Below, in pieces: positions 6,965-13,137 of a stretch of DNA of 13,758 nucleotides. A program made the position numbers and the translations under genes. Under the pieces are notes generated by a model. The model did not search any database and was not told the DNA's origin. It saw only the letters and a program-made list of their open reading frames with translations. This DNA comes from Deltaproteobacteria bacterium (lineage in GTDB: Bacteria; Desulfobacterota; Desulfobacteria; Desulfobacterales; Desulfatirhabdiaceae), in the NCBI GenBank assembly GCA_021778975.1, contig JAJYBO010000052.1:1-13758 (forward strand). Direction: 5' to 3'. Positions within the stretch are counted from its first letter, which is position 1. The number at the start of each line of letters is the position of its first letter.

Positions 6965-7827
6965 TCGTCAAAAAAATCGTGAAGGGCCACGGAGGTCATC
7001 ACGGCGGCGCATGGAAAGTGGCGTATGCAGATTTTGTGACGGCCATGATGGCTTTTTTTCTGCTCATGTGGCTGCTGGCGATGGTGTCTCCTGAAAAACG
7101 GGCAGGTGTTTCCTATTATTTCAAAAATTTCAATCTGTTCGATAAAAGCGGCCTGTCGTTCATCGAAACGAAAGTCACCCCCAGGGTCAGCGTCATGGAT
7201 GAGCAGACCATCGGCAAGCCGGACCTGTCCATTCAGGTTGACGAAGAAACCGCCAGAAAAAGCGGTGAAGCGTTGATGGAAAAATTGAAACAGGAAGTTG
7301 AAAGCAAACTTGCGGATTTGAAGGATCAGATCATTGTAGATACATTCGAAGGCGCGGTGCGTATCGAGATTCTGGACAAGGAAAACGGCACCATGTTCCC
7401 GCTGGGGAGCGCCGAAATGTCGGTCAACGCCAGACGGGTACTCAAGACCATTGCGCCGGTCATCATTGACAGCAAGCGCAAGATCGCCATCGAGGGGCAT
7501 ACGGACGCACTGGTATATGCGTCCGGCAACAAGTTCAGCAACTGGGAGCTTTCCACCGAGCGGGCTTCCGCCGCCAGACGAGAACTGGAGCGGGACGGTC
7601 TGCCGACAGACAGGCTGATGCGGGTTACCGGGTATGCCGCGACGCAGCCATTGATTAAAGACAACCTGGACGACCCTCGCAACCGGAGGATCAGCATTCT
7701 GCTATTTTATAAATATCCTCAGGTGGTCGAAGGATCGATCAGCGATATTTTTCGGCAAAAGATATCGAAAGATGCTGTTAAAATTCCGAAAGATGTCGTT
7801 CAACAGAAACAGGGAGGAACGCCATGA
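6946..7827 (+). CDS. motB: Flagellar motor stator protein MotB (TTG start)
   Basis: MotB carries the ion-binding aspartate and anchors the stator to peptidoglycan. The 293-residue protein begins at TTG 6946, preceded by GAGGAG (6932-6937) at eight bases. No ATG lies in frame before the membrane helix, and the resulting N-terminus MEGQPIIVKKIVKG resembles E. coli MotB, so the rare start looks right. Asp29 in YADFVTAMMAFFLLMWLL corresponds to E. coli Asp32. A periplasmic linker (about 50-135) with a charged coiled stretch leads to an OmpA-like peptidoglycan-binding domain (about 135-255) with IEGHTDAL (His185-Thr186-Asp187), NWELSTERA and DPRNRRISI. A basic 40-residue tail follows. The last codons overlap the flgL start by ATGA, giving coupling of stator and junction-protein synthesis. 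Confidence 0.97.
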   Translation: MEGQPIIVKKIVKGHGGHHGGAWKVAYADFVTAMMAFFLLMWLLAMVSPEKRAGVSYYFKNFNLFDKSGLSFIETKVTPRVSVMDEQTIGKPDLSIQVDEETARKSGEALMEKLKQEVESKLADLKDQIIVDTFEGAVRIEILDKENGTMFPLGSAEMSVNARRVLKTIAPVIIDSKRKIAIEGHTDALVYASGNKFSNWELSTERASAARRELERDGLPTDRLMRVTGYAATQPLIKDNLDDPRNRRISILLFYKYPQVVEGSISDIFRQKISKDAVKIPKDVVQQKQGGTP

Positions 7828-8711
7828 TACGCATAACATCAGGCATGATGAGCGAGAATATCAGTAACACCCTCATGAAAAATTCTGACAGCCTCATGAA
7901 GGCGCAAACCGTTGTTTCGACCGGTTTGAAGATCAATCAGCCTTCGGACGATCCTGTGAGCGCGGCTGCGGCGTTGAATTACAACAAGACACTGTCCTCT
8001 GTGGATCAATATACCCGCAATATCACTCAGGCGCAGACCACCTTGAATGTAGCCGATTCCACCCTGTCGAGCATCAACAATCTTCTGACCCAGGCAAAGC
8101 AGATTGCGTTGCAGCAGGTCAACGGCACCATGAGCGCGGATGACCGAAAGGTGGCGGCTTCGCAGGTCAAGAGCTTGCTGGATCAATTCGTTCAGTTGGC
8201 CAACACCAAACAGGGTGCCAACTATGTGTTTGGCGGGCGCAATACCACTACGCCGCCGTATAATGCAGCCAATCCCTCCACCGGGTTTCAGGGAGATGAC
8301 GGGCCGATTTCCGTTGTCATCGGGGACGGGGTTACGATGGATACTCATGTCAGTGGCAAGAACGCATTCAGTGGTTCGGCGGATCCCGCGGTCGTGCTGA
8401 CCAATCTGATGAATGGGTTGACCAGTAACGACACCACGGCAATTTCCAATCAGTTGACGCCGCTGGATACGGCTGCGTCACAGGTTGTCAATACCCGGGC
8501 CGATGTCGGTTCCACGCTCAATCGTTTGGAAGCAACACAAAATTACTGGAGCAGTTTCAAGCTCAACATTCAAAAAGCTCTTTCCAACACAGAAGACGCC
8601 GATATGACACAGGCTGCCAGTCAATTGACGCAACAGCAAACCGCGTTTCAGGCGTCGCTGGCCGTGGCCGCGAAAATTGTTCAGCCCAGTCTTCTCGATT
8701 TTCTGAAATAG
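7824..8711 (+). CDS. flgL: Flagellar hook-filament junction protein FlgL (HAP3)
   Basis: FlgL is the second junction ring, between FlgK and flagellin. The 295-residue protein has the flagellin-like N-terminus MIRITSGMMSENISN, the helix STGLKINQPSDDPVSAAAAL, and the FlgL-typical NTKQGANYVFGGRNTTTPPY before a short variable domain. The C-terminal coiled coil (about 215-295) ends VQPSLLDFLK. Length is near the enteric value of about 317. ATG 7824 follows AGGGAGG (7811-7817) at six bases and overlaps motB's stop by 4 bp. It is distinguished from flagellin by length and by the GGRNTTTPP region. It appears to be the last gene of the cheB unit, because a hairpin with a T-run lies downstream. Confidence 0.95.
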   Translation: MIRITSGMMSENISNTLMKNSDSLMKAQTVVSTGLKINQPSDDPVSAAAALNYNKTLSSVDQYTRNITQAQTTLNVADSTLSSINNLLTQAKQIALQQVNGTMSADDRKVAASQVKSLLDQFVQLANTKQGANYVFGGRNTTTPPYNAANPSTGFQGDDGPISVVIGDGVTMDTHVSGKNAFSGSADPAVVLTNLMNGLTSNDTTAISNQLTPLDTAASQVVNTRADVGSTLNRLEATQNYWSSFKLNIQKALSNTEDADMTQAASQLTQQQTAFQASLAVAAKIVQPSLLDFLK

Positions 8712-8730
8712 TGACGACTTAAAGTCCGGA

Positions 8731-8850
8731 TGCTGCGTTGCACCCTTTGTCGTTGCAGCGTATCCAAAAGTACGCATCAGGGCTTGAGCGCCTTGCCTGC
8801 GAATTTTTGACAAAGCCGTTCGAAAATTCGACTTTTTACGAGGGCGTCAA
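8731..8850. repeat. Possible dispersed intergenic repeat element
   Basis: The gap between flgL and the next gene holds two consecutive dyads: GCGTA/TACGC (8758-8762 and 8771-8775) and the terminator-like stem at 8800-8830, followed by CTTTTTACGAGGG. The overall style (GCTGCGTTGC..., GTACGC, TTTTTGACAAAGCCG, ACTTTTTACGAG) resembles intergenic repeats I associate with Desulfobacterota genomes. That is memory only: there is no second copy in this window, so the repeat nature is unproved. Confidence 0.3.
8800..8837 (+). terminator. Terminator-like hairpin after flgL
   Basis: CGAATTTTTGA (8800-8810) pairs with TCGAAAATTCG (8820-8830) over eleven positions, one of them G-U, around a nine-base loop, and ACTTTTTA follows. 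This looks like an intrinsic terminator about 90 bases after flgL, though the stem is AT-rich. It ends only 15 bases before the next gene's start, so it could also attenuate expression of that gene. Confidence 0.45.
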
Positions 8851-8852
8851 TA

Positions 8853-9329
8853 GTGAATGAACCAGTGAAAAAGTGGGTGTGGGGAATAATCTTTTTGGGT
8901 GTCGTCATGATGGCCGGTTCCTGCTGGGCGATCAGCAGCGAGGACCTGTTGCGTTTAAAGCGGGCCGGAATTGGTGATGCAGCGATCCAGACGATTGTTC
9001 ATGAAAAAGTGGTGGAAACCTGCGCGTTTTCGGTTCAGGAACTGATTGATCTCAAAACCAAAGCCAGACTTTCGGATAAAACGTTGCAGCAGCTTGTCAC
9101 CGAAGGCTCATTTCTGAAGGACCGCGCGCCGGTGGTGTATGGCAAGGACATTCAGTCCATTCACTTCACCACCGCCGAGGATATCATCAAATTGAAAAAG
9201 GCCGGTTTGAGCGATGCGGTCATTCAATCCATTATCCTTGTCGGATCCGGCTCCGGAAGTGATGCGGATCGCGACAGGGCATGGAAAATGTTGAACAACA
9301 TGGGCATTATCGTTGATACTCGAAAATAG
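8853..9329 (+). CDS. Exported small protein with three helical repeats, function unknown
   Basis: I do not recognise a characterised family. The 158-residue product has a signal peptide: Lys6-Lys7, a hydrophobic core at about 8-22, and a likely cut after Ala26 (SCWA). A lipobox reading at Cys24 (AGSC) is possible but weak. The mature part has three versions of one repeat: 30-52 (EDLLRLKRAGIGDAAIQTIV), 62-84 (ELIDLKTKARLSDKTLQQLV) and 109-130 (EDIIKLKKAGLSDAVIQSII). Similar L-K-x-A-G-(I/L)-S-D-x-x-I repeats occur in many small bacterial envelope proteins of unknown role. GTG 8853 follows GAGGG (8840-8844) at eight bases. Two bases separate it from the downstream CheD-like gene, so they probably share a transcript. 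A periplasmic or outer-membrane accessory role in motility is only a guess. Confidence 0.75.
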   Translation: MNEPVKKWVWGIIFLGVVMMAGSCWAISSEDLLRLKRAGIGDAAIQTIVHEKVVETCAFSVQELIDLKTKARLSDKTLQQLVTEGSFLKDRAPVVYGKDIQSIHFTTAEDIIKLKKAGLSDAVIQSIILVGSGSGSDADRDRAWKMLNNMGIIVDTRK

Positions 9330-9331
9330 TC

Positions 9332-9847
9332 ATGACATCATCACAAGCGCTTATCCCTATCAATTATTTTCTGGAACCCGGATTTGTGGTAACCCCTTCT
9401 CATCCGACCATTATTTCTACGGTATTGGGGTCCGGAGTCTCCATCTGTTTGTATGACCGGAAGCTGAAAAAAGGCGGCATGAACAGTTTTCAGTTTCCCA
9501 TGATTCGTGAAAAAGGAAAAACCACCACCCGATATGGAAACGTAGCCATTTGGGCGCTGATTCGGATGATGCTGGAAGATGGCTCTACATCCAAACATCT
9601 CGAAGCCCAAATTTTTGGCGGCGCCCACAACCCGGACGTTTCACAGGTCAATATCGGAAATGAAAATATCCGGGTTGCCCGAAAAATTTTAATGAAAGAA
9701 AAAATCGTGGTGGCATCCGAAGACGTTGGCGGCGTCAAAGGGCGAAAAATTGTATTTTCTACTCACAGCAATGAAATCGCTGTGTTCAAGGTGGATAAGC
9801 TTCGAAAGTCAGACTGGTACCCCTATGAAGATGATCGGGGGGCATGA
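9332..9847 (+). CDS. CheD homologue lacking the catalytic triad (probable pseudoenzyme)
   Basis: The 171-residue protein aligns with CheD along its length: VLGSGVSICLYD, KKGGMNSFQFP, IFGGAHN, IGNENIRVARKIL and SEDVGGVKGRKIVF. A gapless 28-residue alignment with the canonical CheD at 508 shows all three triad positions changed: Thr21 to Ser29, Cys27 to Gly35 (codon GGA, 9434-9436) and His44 to Ser52 (codon AGT, 9485-9487). Without the nucleophile and base it should not deamidate receptors, yet the frame is intact and the structural glycines and DVGG are kept, even FGGA, which the canonical copy lacks. It may serve as a binding module for receptors or for CheX/CheC-type phosphatases, since CheD uses overlapping surfaces for both; this is inference. 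The start has no strong Shine-Dalgarno and lies two bases after the previous stop. A four-cysteine gene overlaps its TGA by ATGA. Confidence 0.85.
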   Translation: MTSSQALIPINYFLEPGFVVTPSHPTIISTVLGSGVSICLYDRKLKKGGMNSFQFPMIREKGKTTTRYGNVAIWALIRMMLEDGSTSKHLEAQIFGGAHNPDVSQVNIGNENIRVARKILMKEKIVVASEDVGGVKGRKIVFSTHSNEIAVFKVDKLRKSDWYPYEDDRGA

Positions 9848-10044
9848 TGACGTCCTGGGATTGCCGCCATTGCATTCATTATTTCATCACATGGGACAAA
9901 CGCCAGCCGCATGGGTGCAAGGCTTTTGGTTTCAAAAGCCTTGAAATCCCCTCGCGGGTGGTGTTGCAGAATTCATCCGGCAAGCCGTGTCAACTGTTTG
10001 TGAAAAAACAGACAGCTTCAGCAGCGACCGATCTGCCGCGATAA
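9844..10044 (+). CDS. Small four-cysteine conserved-looking protein, function unknown
   Basis: A 66-residue protein beginning MMTSWDCRHCIHYFITWD. Counting from the second ATG (9847), four cysteines lie at 6, 9, 24 and 48, with a CxxC pair and HGCKAFGFKS, then SGKPCQLF. This is a pattern suited to a zinc or iron-sulfur site. From memory similar short proteins (ITWDP...GC.A.GFKS..P...SG..C..F) occur in delta-proteobacteria, sometimes annotated vaguely as hypothetical; I assign no function. ATG 9844 overlaps the CheD-like stop as ATGA, so translation is likely coupled. The upstream G-rich run (9837-9842) is a poor ribosome site. The last 27 bp overlap the 3' end of a minus-strand gene. The ordered hydrophobic and cysteine pattern, unlike a random frame, is the main reason to believe it. 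Confidence 0.7.
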   Translation: MMTSWDCRHCIHYFITWDKRQPHGCKAFGFKSLEIPSRVVLQNSSGKPCQLFVKKQTASAATDLPR

Positions 10045-10308
10045 ACCGGCGGCAGGGGAACGAATGTCCTGGTTGCCCCGACATGCAGGATGGGGGCTGC
10101 ACCTGGCTTCCAGTGTTTTCCCGGTGCTGCCGGCGTCTAAAATCCAGTAAACCTCTCCTGCGGTAGATTTGTAAATCATTTTCAGCAGGTTTGTCCATTC
10201 CCACAGTTGCTGAGACACGCCGGCGGTATGAGTCAGTGAATCGGATGGGGCCGTTTTCTGAGGATACACCCTGTTGAAAACGAACATACGTTGTTTTTGA
10301 TTTTTCAT
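10018..10308 (-). CDS. Hypothetical 96-residue protein with a perfect Shine-Dalgarno
   Basis: No family recognised. The main support is the start: GGGAGG lies five bases before the ATG (10306-10308). Its N-terminal 60 residues read like a protein (MFVFNRVYPQ, LWEWTNLLKMIYKS, GEVYWILDAGS), while the C-terminal third, rich in Arg, Cys, Pro and Gly, is less convincing and may be an extension after a lost stop or a frameshift. There is no signal peptide or membrane helix. It lies 191 bp after cheW on the same strand and ends by converging on, and overlapping by 27 bp, the four-cysteine gene. A 12-bp palindrome sits 36 bp upstream of the start and could be an operator. The hypothesis that it is a chance frame remains open. 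Confidence 0.45.
   Translation of the reverse strand: MKNQKQRMFVFNRVYPQKTAPSDSLTHTAGVSQQLWEWTNLLKMIYKSTAGEVYWILDAGSTGKTLEARCSPHPACRGNQDIRSPAAGLSRQIGRC
10033..10055. other. Inverted repeat at convergent gene ends
   Basis: CTGCCGC (10033-10039) and GCGGCAG (10049-10055) form a perfect seven-pair stem with a nine-base loop, spanning the 27-bp overlap of the two convergent genes. There is no T-run on either side, so it could limit read-through without being a classical terminator. Confidence 0.35.
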
Positions 10309-10343
10309 TCAGACCTCCCTGTCCTGACATCAGCACCGATATG

Positions 10344-10355
10344 ACGGATATCCGT
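10344..10355. promoter_or_regulatory. 12-bp perfect palindrome, possible operator
   Basis: ACGGATATCCGT reads the same on both strands and lies 36 bp before the ATG of the minus-strand 96-codon gene; TATCCG recurs at 10355-10360. Position and symmetry are compatible with a dimeric regulator site, but no matching site was found elsewhere in the window. Confidence 0.25.
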
Positions 10356-10419
10356 ATCCGGCACATGGAGCGCTATCGGCGCTGCAGGCATTATTTTTCG
10401 CAATGACCTCACGTCTGTT

Positions 10420-10454
10420 GCCTCTTCCGTCGGAATTATCCGGCGAGAAGAGGC
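10420..10454 (-). terminator. Long hairpin downstream of cheW, no T-run
   Basis: GCCTCTTC (10420-10427) pairs with GAAGAGGC (10447-10454), and the inner CGTCGG/CCGGCG add six more pairs around a six-base loop, with a single bulged A. The 14-pair stem lies 46 bases after the cheW stop. No uridine tract follows in either direction, so it is more likely an RNA-stabilising or factor-dependent terminator structure, or a repeat unit. The rest of the 10309-10499 gap shows no gene. Confidence 0.4.
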
Positions 10455-10499
10455 GCATTGTCATGAAAACGCGACGGTCAATGACGTTTATGGTGATTT

Positions 10500-11018
10500 T
10501 CAGCCCACACCCTTTTCAAGTGATGAAATTTCCTGCGTACTCAATACCTTGTCAATATCCAAAAGGATCTTGACACATCCCCCTGTTTTGGCCATACCCA
10601 GAATATAATCGGTGTTGACCCGGGTTCCGAACACCGGCGTATTCTCGATGTCTTCCCCCTTGATGTTGAGAACTTCGGATACGGCATCCACAACGATCCC
10701 GATTTTAACCGCGCCGGATTGTCCGGAAATTTCAACCACGATAATGCAGGTGCGTTCGGTATAATCTATTTCCGGCATTCCAAATTTCAACCGGAGATCC
10801 ACAACGGGAATTACTTTTCCCCGGAGATTGACGACGCCTTTGACAAAATCGGGGGTCCGCGGCACCGATGTGATCGGCATCATTCCGATGATTTCCTTGA
10901 TTTTCAAAATACCAATGCCATAATCTTCGTTGGCCAGCGTAAATGTCAGATATTTTCCTTCCCGGTCCGTTGGATTGGACATGGCCTCATCCAATGATGC
11001 GTTGATTGCATTTTTCAC
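10500..11018 (-). CDS. cheW: Chemotaxis coupling protein CheW
   Basis: CheW couples receptors to the kinase CheA in the cytoplasmic array. GTG 11018 gives 172 residues and is nine bases after a perfect AGGAGG (11028-11033); a TTG at 11027 touches the ribosome site and is rejected. The CheW fold is seen in KYLTFTLANEDYGIGILKIK, SVPRTPDFVKGVVNLRGKVI and PVVDLRLKF. Arg66 in NLRG corresponds to E. coli Arg62. The C-terminal half has IGIVVDAVSEVLNI and YILGMAKTGG, typical of the second barrel. The first 20 residues are a polar extension. The gene lies 53 bp downstream of a complete MCP gene on the same strand, so receptor and coupler are probably co-transcribed and form a dedicated signalling unit, separate from the plus-strand che genes. 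CheA must be supplied from outside the window. Confidence 0.96.
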   Translation of the reverse strand: MKNAINASLDEAMSNPTDREGKYLTFTLANEDYGIGILKIKEIIGMMPITSVPRTPDFVKGVVNLRGKVIPVVDLRLKFGMPEIDYTERTCIIVVEISGQSGAVKIGIVVDAVSEVLNIKGEDIENTPVFGTRVNTDYILGMAKTGGCVKILLDIDKVLSTQEISSLEKGVG

Positions 11019-11071
11019 GATATACAACCTCCTGTAAGTGGGTTCTTTTGATAACCTGTCGCTCTCACATC

Positions 11072-13024
11072 TTAAAAATCTTTCAGATCCGTTTCATCGA
11101 ACGGAATGATGTCATTGGGATTCACTTCTTTTTTGTGCTGAAAGCCTGCCGCTTTGGCGGGCAGCTTTGCCATTGGTTTTGACGATGTTGCCGGAAGCCT
11201 CGACACCGAAGGTTTTATCGTTTTGCGCGTGGTCAGCGATGGGCGTTTCAACGGATGTCCGGATGTATGTTCAGACACTTCACCAGAAACCAGCATGACC
11301 AGATTGTTGACAATGGCCTTCATCTGCTCGGATTGTGCGTTCATCTCTTCGGACGCGGATGCCGATTCCTCCGCGCTGGCCGCATTCTGCTGCGTGACGG
11401 TCTCCATTTCCGAAACCGCAATCGTGACCTGGTCGATGCCTTTGGCCTGTTCACCGGAGGCCGCGGCAATTTCGCCAATCAGATCGCCGATTTTGGACGT
11501 GCTGTCCGTCACCTGGGTAAAGGCGGTGTTGCTGCGCTGGACATATTCGGCGCCTTCCCTGACTTTTTTGGAGGTTCCTTCAATGAGGGAGGCCGTCGTC
11601 TTGGCGGCTTCCGCGGCCCGGAGCGCCAGATTGCGAACTTCATCAGCCACCACCGCGAAGCCTGCACCGGCTTCTCCGGCGCGTGCGGCTTCAACCGCGG
11701 CATTCAGCGCCAGCAGGTTGGTCTGAAACGCAATTTCATCTATCGTCTTGATAATTCTTGAGGTTTCGTCGCTGGCTTTTAAAATATCGTTCATGGACGC
11801 CGTCAGCTCAGACATGGATTTAGAAACCGTTTGAACGCTGGCGCCGGTTTCCTGCATCAGCGCATTGGCCTGCGCCGCGTTGTTGGCATTCTGTTTGGTC
11901 ATGGAAGACATTTCTTCCAAAGACGCCGAGGTTTCCTCGATGGACGCAGCCTGTTCGGATGCTCCTTGCGCCAGCGTCTGGCTGGAAGATGACACCTCAC
12001 CGGCCGCGGATGCCACCTGATCCGCGCCTTCGTTGAGTTCTTCGATGACAATGGTCATTGGCTTTGAAATGGAGTGGGAGAAATACCAGATCGCCAGAAG
12101 TCCCAAACCCAGAAAGAGTACGGTAATCCCGATCATGGCCTTTCGCAGGGCATAGACCGAGGCCATGAATTCATCCACCGGCTGGGTGCAGGCCACACTC
12201 CATCCGCTCAACGGTACTGGCGCAAACCCCGCGATTTTATCAACGCCTTTGTAAACATACGATTCAACGCCGGTCTGATGGGACAACATTTTCTCTGTGA
12301 TGGACTCCATCCCCTTCAATGAGTGAATATTGAGTTCCATCACTAATTTGGGATCGGGGTGGATAATGAGCATGCCGTTCGGGTCGGTGACAAACACATA
12401 TCCGGTTTTACCAACTTTGAAAGACAGGATTTTTTCGACCAGAAAATCGGGTTTCAGAACCGTTGCCAGTGCGCCGACAAACTGACCAGAGTCCGAATGG
12501 ATGGGGATGCAAATGGGCAATACCGGTTTGCCGGTTTTTTTAGATTTGATGGGGGTGGCCAGGTTGATTTTTCCGGATTTGGCGTCTTGAAAATAATTGC
12601 GGTCTTTGACCGATATGCCTTTATAGACGCCACCAAGACCATCGGCAAAAATGACGCCATCCGCATTGCAGACATAAATGGTTTCGTAATGATCCCCGAT
12701 CTGCTTCATGGTGGACGCCAGTTTTCGATTCAGTTCCTGAATATCCTGGGACGACGCGTCAATACCGGCTGTGGCAACTTTGGTCGTCACAGCGATGGTC
12801 GTGTTGCCGACGGCCAGATCCTTCGCCAGCTTGATTTCTTCTTCCAGCACCATCTGAATCAGCGCCGCGACGCTTTGCGCGGTGTTAACGGAATTTCGCT
12901 CGTGTGTGGCCCTCATATCCCGTGACAGACGCATATTGGAAAAAATACCGAGCGCCAGCAGCGGCAATAATACACACAGGGCGCCGCCCACCATCAACTT
13001 GAAACCGAGACTTCTCTTTTTCAT
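11072..13024 (-). CDS. Methyl-accepting chemotaxis protein, dCache-type sensor
   Basis: A transmembrane chemoreceptor of 650 residues. ATG 13024 follows GAGGAG at five bases; a longer frame to 13075 runs through a hairpin and is rejected. Order: TM1 (about 10-28), a periplasmic double-Cache domain (about 35-295) with VKDRNYFQDAKSG, IKSKKTGKPVLPI and GKTGYVFVTDPNG, TM2 (about 297-318), a stunted HAMP beginning ISKPM, then the coiled-coil signalling domain. The kinase-control tip lies at about 429-470 (EIAFQTNLLALNAAVEAARA and GFAVVADEVRNLAL). Gln/Glu-rich methylation sites flank it. A 65-residue basic, Pro/Ser-rich linker ends in DLKDF, a probable adaptation-enzyme tether. The sensor lacks the aromatic-rich amino-acid motif I could recognise, so the ligand is unknown. 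The signalling domain is almost identical to that of the gene upstream, and cheW follows. Confidence 0.95.
   Translation of the reverse strand: MKKRSLGFKLMVGGALCVLLPLLALGIFSNMRLSRDMRATHERNSVNTAQSVAALIQMVLEEEIKLAKDLAVGNTTIAVTTKVATAGIDASSQDIQELNRKLASTMKQIGDHYETIYVCNADGVIFADGLGGVYKGISVKDRNYFQDAKSGKINLATPIKSKKTGKPVLPICIPIHSDSGQFVGALATVLKPDFLVEKILSFKVGKTGYVFVTDPNGMLIIHPDPKLVMELNIHSLKGMESITEKMLSHQTGVESYVYKGVDKIAGFAPVPLSGWSVACTQPVDEFMASVYALRKAMIGITVLFLGLGLLAIWYFSHSISKPMTIVIEELNEGADQVASAAGEVSSSSQTLAQGASEQAASIEETSASLEEMSSMTKQNANNAAQANALMQETGASVQTVSKSMSELTASMNDILKASDETSRIIKTIDEIAFQTNLLALNAAVEAARAGEAGAGFAVVADEVRNLALRAAEAAKTTASLIEGTSKKVREGAEYVQRSNTAFTQVTDSTSKIGDLIGEIAAASGEQAKGIDQVTIAVSEMETVTQQNAASAEESASASEEMNAQSEQMKAIVNNLVMLVSGEVSEHTSGHPLKRPSLTTRKTIKPSVSRLPATSSKPMAKLPAKAAGFQHKKEVNPNDIIPFDETDLKDF
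11312..11689. repeat. Near-identical MCP signalling-domain segment, copy 1
   Basis: This 378-bp stretch aligns without gaps (constant offset of 2069) to 13381-13758. I count about 23 mismatches, roughly 94% identity; the 258 bases nearest the tip differ at only about ten. Identity drops sharply towards the gene's 3' end. The match runs on to the right window edge, so its true extent is unknown. Confidence 0.9.
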
Positions 13025-13054
13025 GGAACTCCTCAAAGATGATTGATAAATATG

Positions 13055-13076
13055 GATGCCGACGGATATCGGCATC
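13055..13076 (-). other. Hairpin between the two MCP genes
   Basis: GATGCCGA (13055-13062) and TCGGCATC (13069-13076) form a perfect eight-pair stem with a six-base loop, in the 113-bp gap after the upstream MCP and 31 bases before the next MCP's start. The strand following it is AT-rich (CATATTTATC) but lacks a true T-run. It may partly terminate or process the two-MCP transcript. Confidence 0.35.
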
Positions 13077-13137
13077 GGGTTGGTGTAAAGCCGCCGCTAC
13101 AGACTCATTGACAGGCGTGGCGGTATGGTTATGGAGT

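Noticed and set aside
9932..10366. 144-codon minus-strand frame overlapping the 96-codon gene
   Set aside because: Arginine-rich low-quality composition, no ribosome site at its start; the other frame has a perfect Shine-Dalgarno.
10018..10366. A frameshifted single gene made of the 96- and 144-codon frames
   Set aside because: The frames overlap along most of their length and neither shows a recognisable domain that breaks off, so a frameshift cannot be argued.
11154..11761. Long plus-strand frames opposite the MCP gene
   Set aside because: They are antisense shadows of a strongly biased, repetitive coding region; no start sites or protein-like features.
13025..13075. 17-residue N-terminal extension of the complete MCP
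   Set aside because: The inner ATG has a good AGGAG site directly before TM1, as usual for MCPs; the extension runs through a hairpin.
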